Below, in pieces: positions 58,904-61,037 of a stretch of 61,037 bases of DNA (within the stretch, counting starts at the first letter, position 1; each line of letters starts with the position of its first letter). The stretch is from Parafrankia elaeagni. Its GTDB lineage: Bacteria; Actinomycetota; Actinomycetes; Frankiales; Frankiaceae. The notes under the pieces were generated by a model, which was not told the origin of the DNA, made no database searches, and saw only the letters and a program-made list of their open reading frames with translations. The position numbers and the translations under genes were made by a program. The stretch is from NCBI RefSeq assembly GCF_000374165.1, contig NZ_KB893732.1, positions 1-61,037 on the forward strand, written 5' to 3'.

Positions 58904-61037
58904 TCAGCCTTCGAACGACTCGGCGTCGGCGCACATGTAGACCACCTGGGCGGGCGCGCCCGGGACCGGCTCACGCAGCTCGCGCAGCAGCGCGGCGACC
59001 CCCTCGTCCGGGTCGATCAGACCGATGCCGCGCCGGGCGTACTCCCGCGCCAGTTCCTCGGAGACCATGCCCCGGCCCGCGTCGGCGCCGGAGTCACCCC
59101 AGGGCCCCCAGTCGACGCTGACCACACGGCCGGTGCGCCGGGTCGCCAGACTGTGGGCGAAGACGTCGAGCGCGTCGTTGGCCGCCGCGTAGTCGACCTG
59201 GCCGCGGTTGCCGAAGACCCCGGCGACGCTGCCGAAGAGGACTACGAAGCCCACATCGGGCCGCAGCGCGCCAAGCAACGCGCGCGCTCCGTCCACCTTC
59301 GTGCGGAACACCCGGTCGAACGACTCCGTCGTCTTGTTCTTCAGCAGACGGTCCTCGAGAATGCCGGCGCCGTGCACGACACCGTCCAGCCGGCCGTGGC
59401 GCTCGTACACCTCGGCGACCACCGCGGCGAGGGCGGCACCGTCCCGCACGTCGACAGCGTGGTAGCGCACCGAGGCCGCCGCCTCGCCCAGCGCGGCCAG
59501 GTTCGCGCGGATCTCCCGCTCGGCCAGAATCCGCGTGACGCGCTTCTCGATCTCCGCCGGGCGGCGCACACCGGAGGCGATCAGAGCCCGGCGCAACGCC
59601 GGCGGGTCAGCCGCACCGGCGGTCTCTGCGCCCTCCGGCCCGTCCGGGACGGGGGTGCGCCCGATCAGCTCCACCGCGCAGCCAGTGGCCCGCGCCAGCG
59701 CCAGCGCCGTCCGTGCGGTGATTCCGCGCGCGCCGCCGGTGAGCAGCACGACACCCGAGGTGTCCAGCCCCGTCGGGCCCGCGGTCGGCGCGCCCGACGG
59801 CGCGAGGTCCGCCGGGCGCGGCGTCGGCGTGATCCGACTGCCGTCCCGGTGGCCGACGACGACCGGCGCCGCCGCGTCGAACATCTCCGCCAGCAGCCGC
59901 TCGGCGATCCGCCGCGGCGCGGCCTTGGGATGGACGTCGACCAGCCGCACCCGGGTGGCGGGGAGTTCCTGGGCCAGCGTCCGCACCAGCCCGGCCATCC
60001 CGACGGCCGCCGACCCGCCGGCCGGTGTCGTGTCCACCGCCTCGGCACCGCGGCCGAGGTCACCACCCAGCCCGGTCACGACGACCAGCCGCCGGGCGCC
60101 GGCGAGCGCGGCGGTGCGCAGGGGCGCGAAGGCGGCCGGCAGGCCGGCACCCGGGCCCGCCACCCCTTCCGCCGAGGCGACCCAGAACAGCCCGTCGGCG
60201 CCGGCGTCCGACCCGAGAACGGGATCGAGCTCCGCGCTGTCGGCCGACACGATCCGGACGTGGGCTCCGGCCTGCTCCAACAGCGTCGACAGCGCCAGGC
60301 CGATACCGAGCCCGCCCTCGACCACGGTGAACCGCGCGCCGGCCAGCGGCACCGCCGTGCCAGCCGCGACCAGCTCGTCCCAGGACGGCAGCGCGGGCAG
60401 CTCGACGTGGTCCACCACGAACCGGCGCAGCGGGACCCGGGACTGCGGGCCCACCGCGCCCACGGCTGCGACGGCTGCGACGGCCGGCACGGCGTCAGCA
60501 GCCGGAACGATGCCGGCAGCCGGCACCGCACCGGCACCGGCACCGGCACGGGCCGCGAAGGTCGGGTCCGTCGCGCCGCGCGGGGTGGACAGCACTCCCC
60601 AGCTCTCCGGCGCCGACGGCGCCTGGAGCGCGGTGGCCGCATTCCGGGTCCGGGGGCTGTCCAGCACAGCGGTGCCGGCCCGTCCGATGCTCGGCGCCGG
60701 CCCCACGGAGGGCTCGGGAAGGTGCGCAGTCGGCAGCACCGCCGTGGCGGACGCGGACGCCCGCGCCGGCACCAGGACGCGGGACCCGGCATCCGCGGGC
60801 ACCCGGCCACCGCCGGTGCCCTGCTCCGGCAGGTCGTACGACCCGGGTCGAGGAGCTGGGCCGGACCCGCCCCCGGCTGCCCCGCCACGGCCACCGGCGG
60901 AACCGTCGCCGGAACCGTCGCCGGGCGCGGGCTGGGAGCTGTGCTCGACGATCCAGGTCGCGATCCCCCGCACCGTCTTCACCGCCGCCAACTCCTCGAC
61001 CACCGACTCGTCCAGCTCGGACGCCCCGCCGCCCGCA
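58904..61037 (-). CDS. PUFA-synthase-like ACP-KR protein (5' end outside window)
   Basis: The frame is open to the window edge and the visible part is about 711 residues. Its first 30 residues (ELDESVVEELAAVKTVRGIA and on) match the last helices of a Pfa-type carrier domain, so at least one ACP lies outside the window and the GTG at 61003 is not the true start. A long Pro/Gly/Ala linker follows. A degenerate Rossmann half comes next, then the ketoreductase (TGGARGITARTALALARATG; FGSVAGVFGNRGQVDYAAAN with Ser, Tyr and Asn). The long insert IEKRVTRILAEREIRANLAA is typical of Pfa-type ketoreductases. It precedes the KS-AT-DH synthase by 4 bp and supplies its missing ACP and KR steps. Confidence 0.87.
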   Translation of the reverse strand, partial: AGGGASELDESVVEELAAVKTVRGIATWIVEHSSQPAPGDGSGDGSAGGRGGAAGGGSGPAPRPGSYDLPEQGTGGGRVPADAGSRVLVPARASASATAVLPTAHLPEPSVGPAPSIGRAGTAVLDSPRTRNAATALQAPSAPESWGVLSTPRGATDPTFAARAGAGAGAVPAAGIVPAADAVPAVAAVAAVGAVGPQSRVPLRRFVVDHVELPALPSWDELVAAGTAVPLAGARFTVVEGGLGIGLALSTLLEQAGAHVRIVSADSAELDPVLGSDAGADGLFWVASAEGVAGPGAGLPAAFAPLRTAALAGARRLVVVTGLGGDLGRGAEAVDTTPAGGSAAVGMAGLVRTLAQELPATRVRLVDVHPKAAPRRIAERLLAEMFDAAAPVVVGHRDGSRITPTPRPADLAPSGAPTAGPTGLDTSGVVLLTGGARGITARTALALARATGCAVELIGRTPVPDGPEGAETAGAADPPALRRALIASGVRRPAEIEKRVTRILAEREIRANLAALGEAAASVRYHAVDVRDGAALAAVVAEVYERHGRLDGVVHGAGILEDRLLKNKTTESFDRVFRTKVDGARALLGALRPDVGFVVLFGSVAGVFGNRGQVDYAAANDALDVFAHSLATRRTGRVVSVDWGPWGDSGADAGRGMVSEELAREYARRGIGLIDPDEGVAALLRELREPVPGAPAQVVYMCADAESFEG

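Noticed and set aside
55063-59121. A 1352-codon open frame on the plus strand opposite the synthase
   Set aside because: It is an antisense shadow created by high GC content. Its product has no family features (Arg/Gly/Asp-rich), while the opposite strand encodes clear KS-AT-DH domains.

Overview
The window is very GC-rich, uses GTG and TTG starts freely, and carries gene families typical of actinobacteria: a GPP34-like protein, an LmeA/DUF2993 lipid-binding protein, a HelD/HelR RNA polymerase-recycling ATPase, a GPGG-motif small membrane protein, many acyl-CoA dehydrogenases, and an FHA-domain ABC exporter close to a Ser/Thr kinase. The organism is most likely a filamentous actinomycete; the mix resembles Frankia and relatives, but the genus is an inference. 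No rRNA, tRNA, CRISPR array or phage was seen.

Layout, left to right. 1-1055: a complete IS5-type insertion sequence whose left inverted repeat begins at base 1. 1.2-4.9 kb: a divergent branched-chain-amino-acid-type ABC transporter, LivF on one strand and a single LivH-LivM-LivG fusion on the other; an orphan substrate-binding lipoprotein lies 9 kb away at 13.9-15.2 kb. 5-13.5 kb: a secreted PhoX-like phosphatase, isopentenyl-diphosphate isomerase, a decayed anchor-A adhesin fragment, an acyl-CoA dehydrogenase, an acetamidase/formamidase, a GPP34 protein, and a two-gene molybdopterin oxidoreductase plus flavin reductase operon. 15.4-23.1 kb: HelR, an HhH DNA-repair-like protein, a hydrolase and acyl-CoA dehydrogenase divergent pair, and a membrane protein with three internal repeats. 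23.4-31.1 kb: a Ser/Thr kinase with a TolB-like propeller, an AbiEi-like gene, a double-FHA ABC exporter and LmeA.

31.5-45.2 kb looks like a lipid-precursor and glycerol-3-phosphate neighbourhood. It holds an AGPS-like flavoprotein divergent from a TetR-GlpD operon with a good operator candidate between them, an acyl-CoA dehydrogenase pair, a second GlpD, a GPGG small protein, a LpdA-like disulfide flavoprotein and a short-type 6-phosphogluconate dehydrogenase. 45.2-49.5 kb: an L,D-transpeptidase, a second AbiEi-like gene, and thiC under a TPP riboswitch.

49.6-61.0 kb is one minus-strand operon running out of the window. Its order of transcription is an ACP-KR protein (truncated by the window edge), a KS-AT-DH-PPTase polyketide synthase, a discrete ACP, an alpha/beta hydrolase, a GT1 glycosyltransferase and a membrane-tethered methyltransferase. 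The KS and KR sequences are of the PUFA-synthase (Pfa) type, so the locus probably makes a long-chain polyketide or lipid that is glycosylated and methylated; the product is unknown. This is the most interesting system in the window.

A recurrent oddity is that many genes, mostly on the minus strand, end in short perfect tandem duplications of 13-22 bp that lie on or beside the stop codon.
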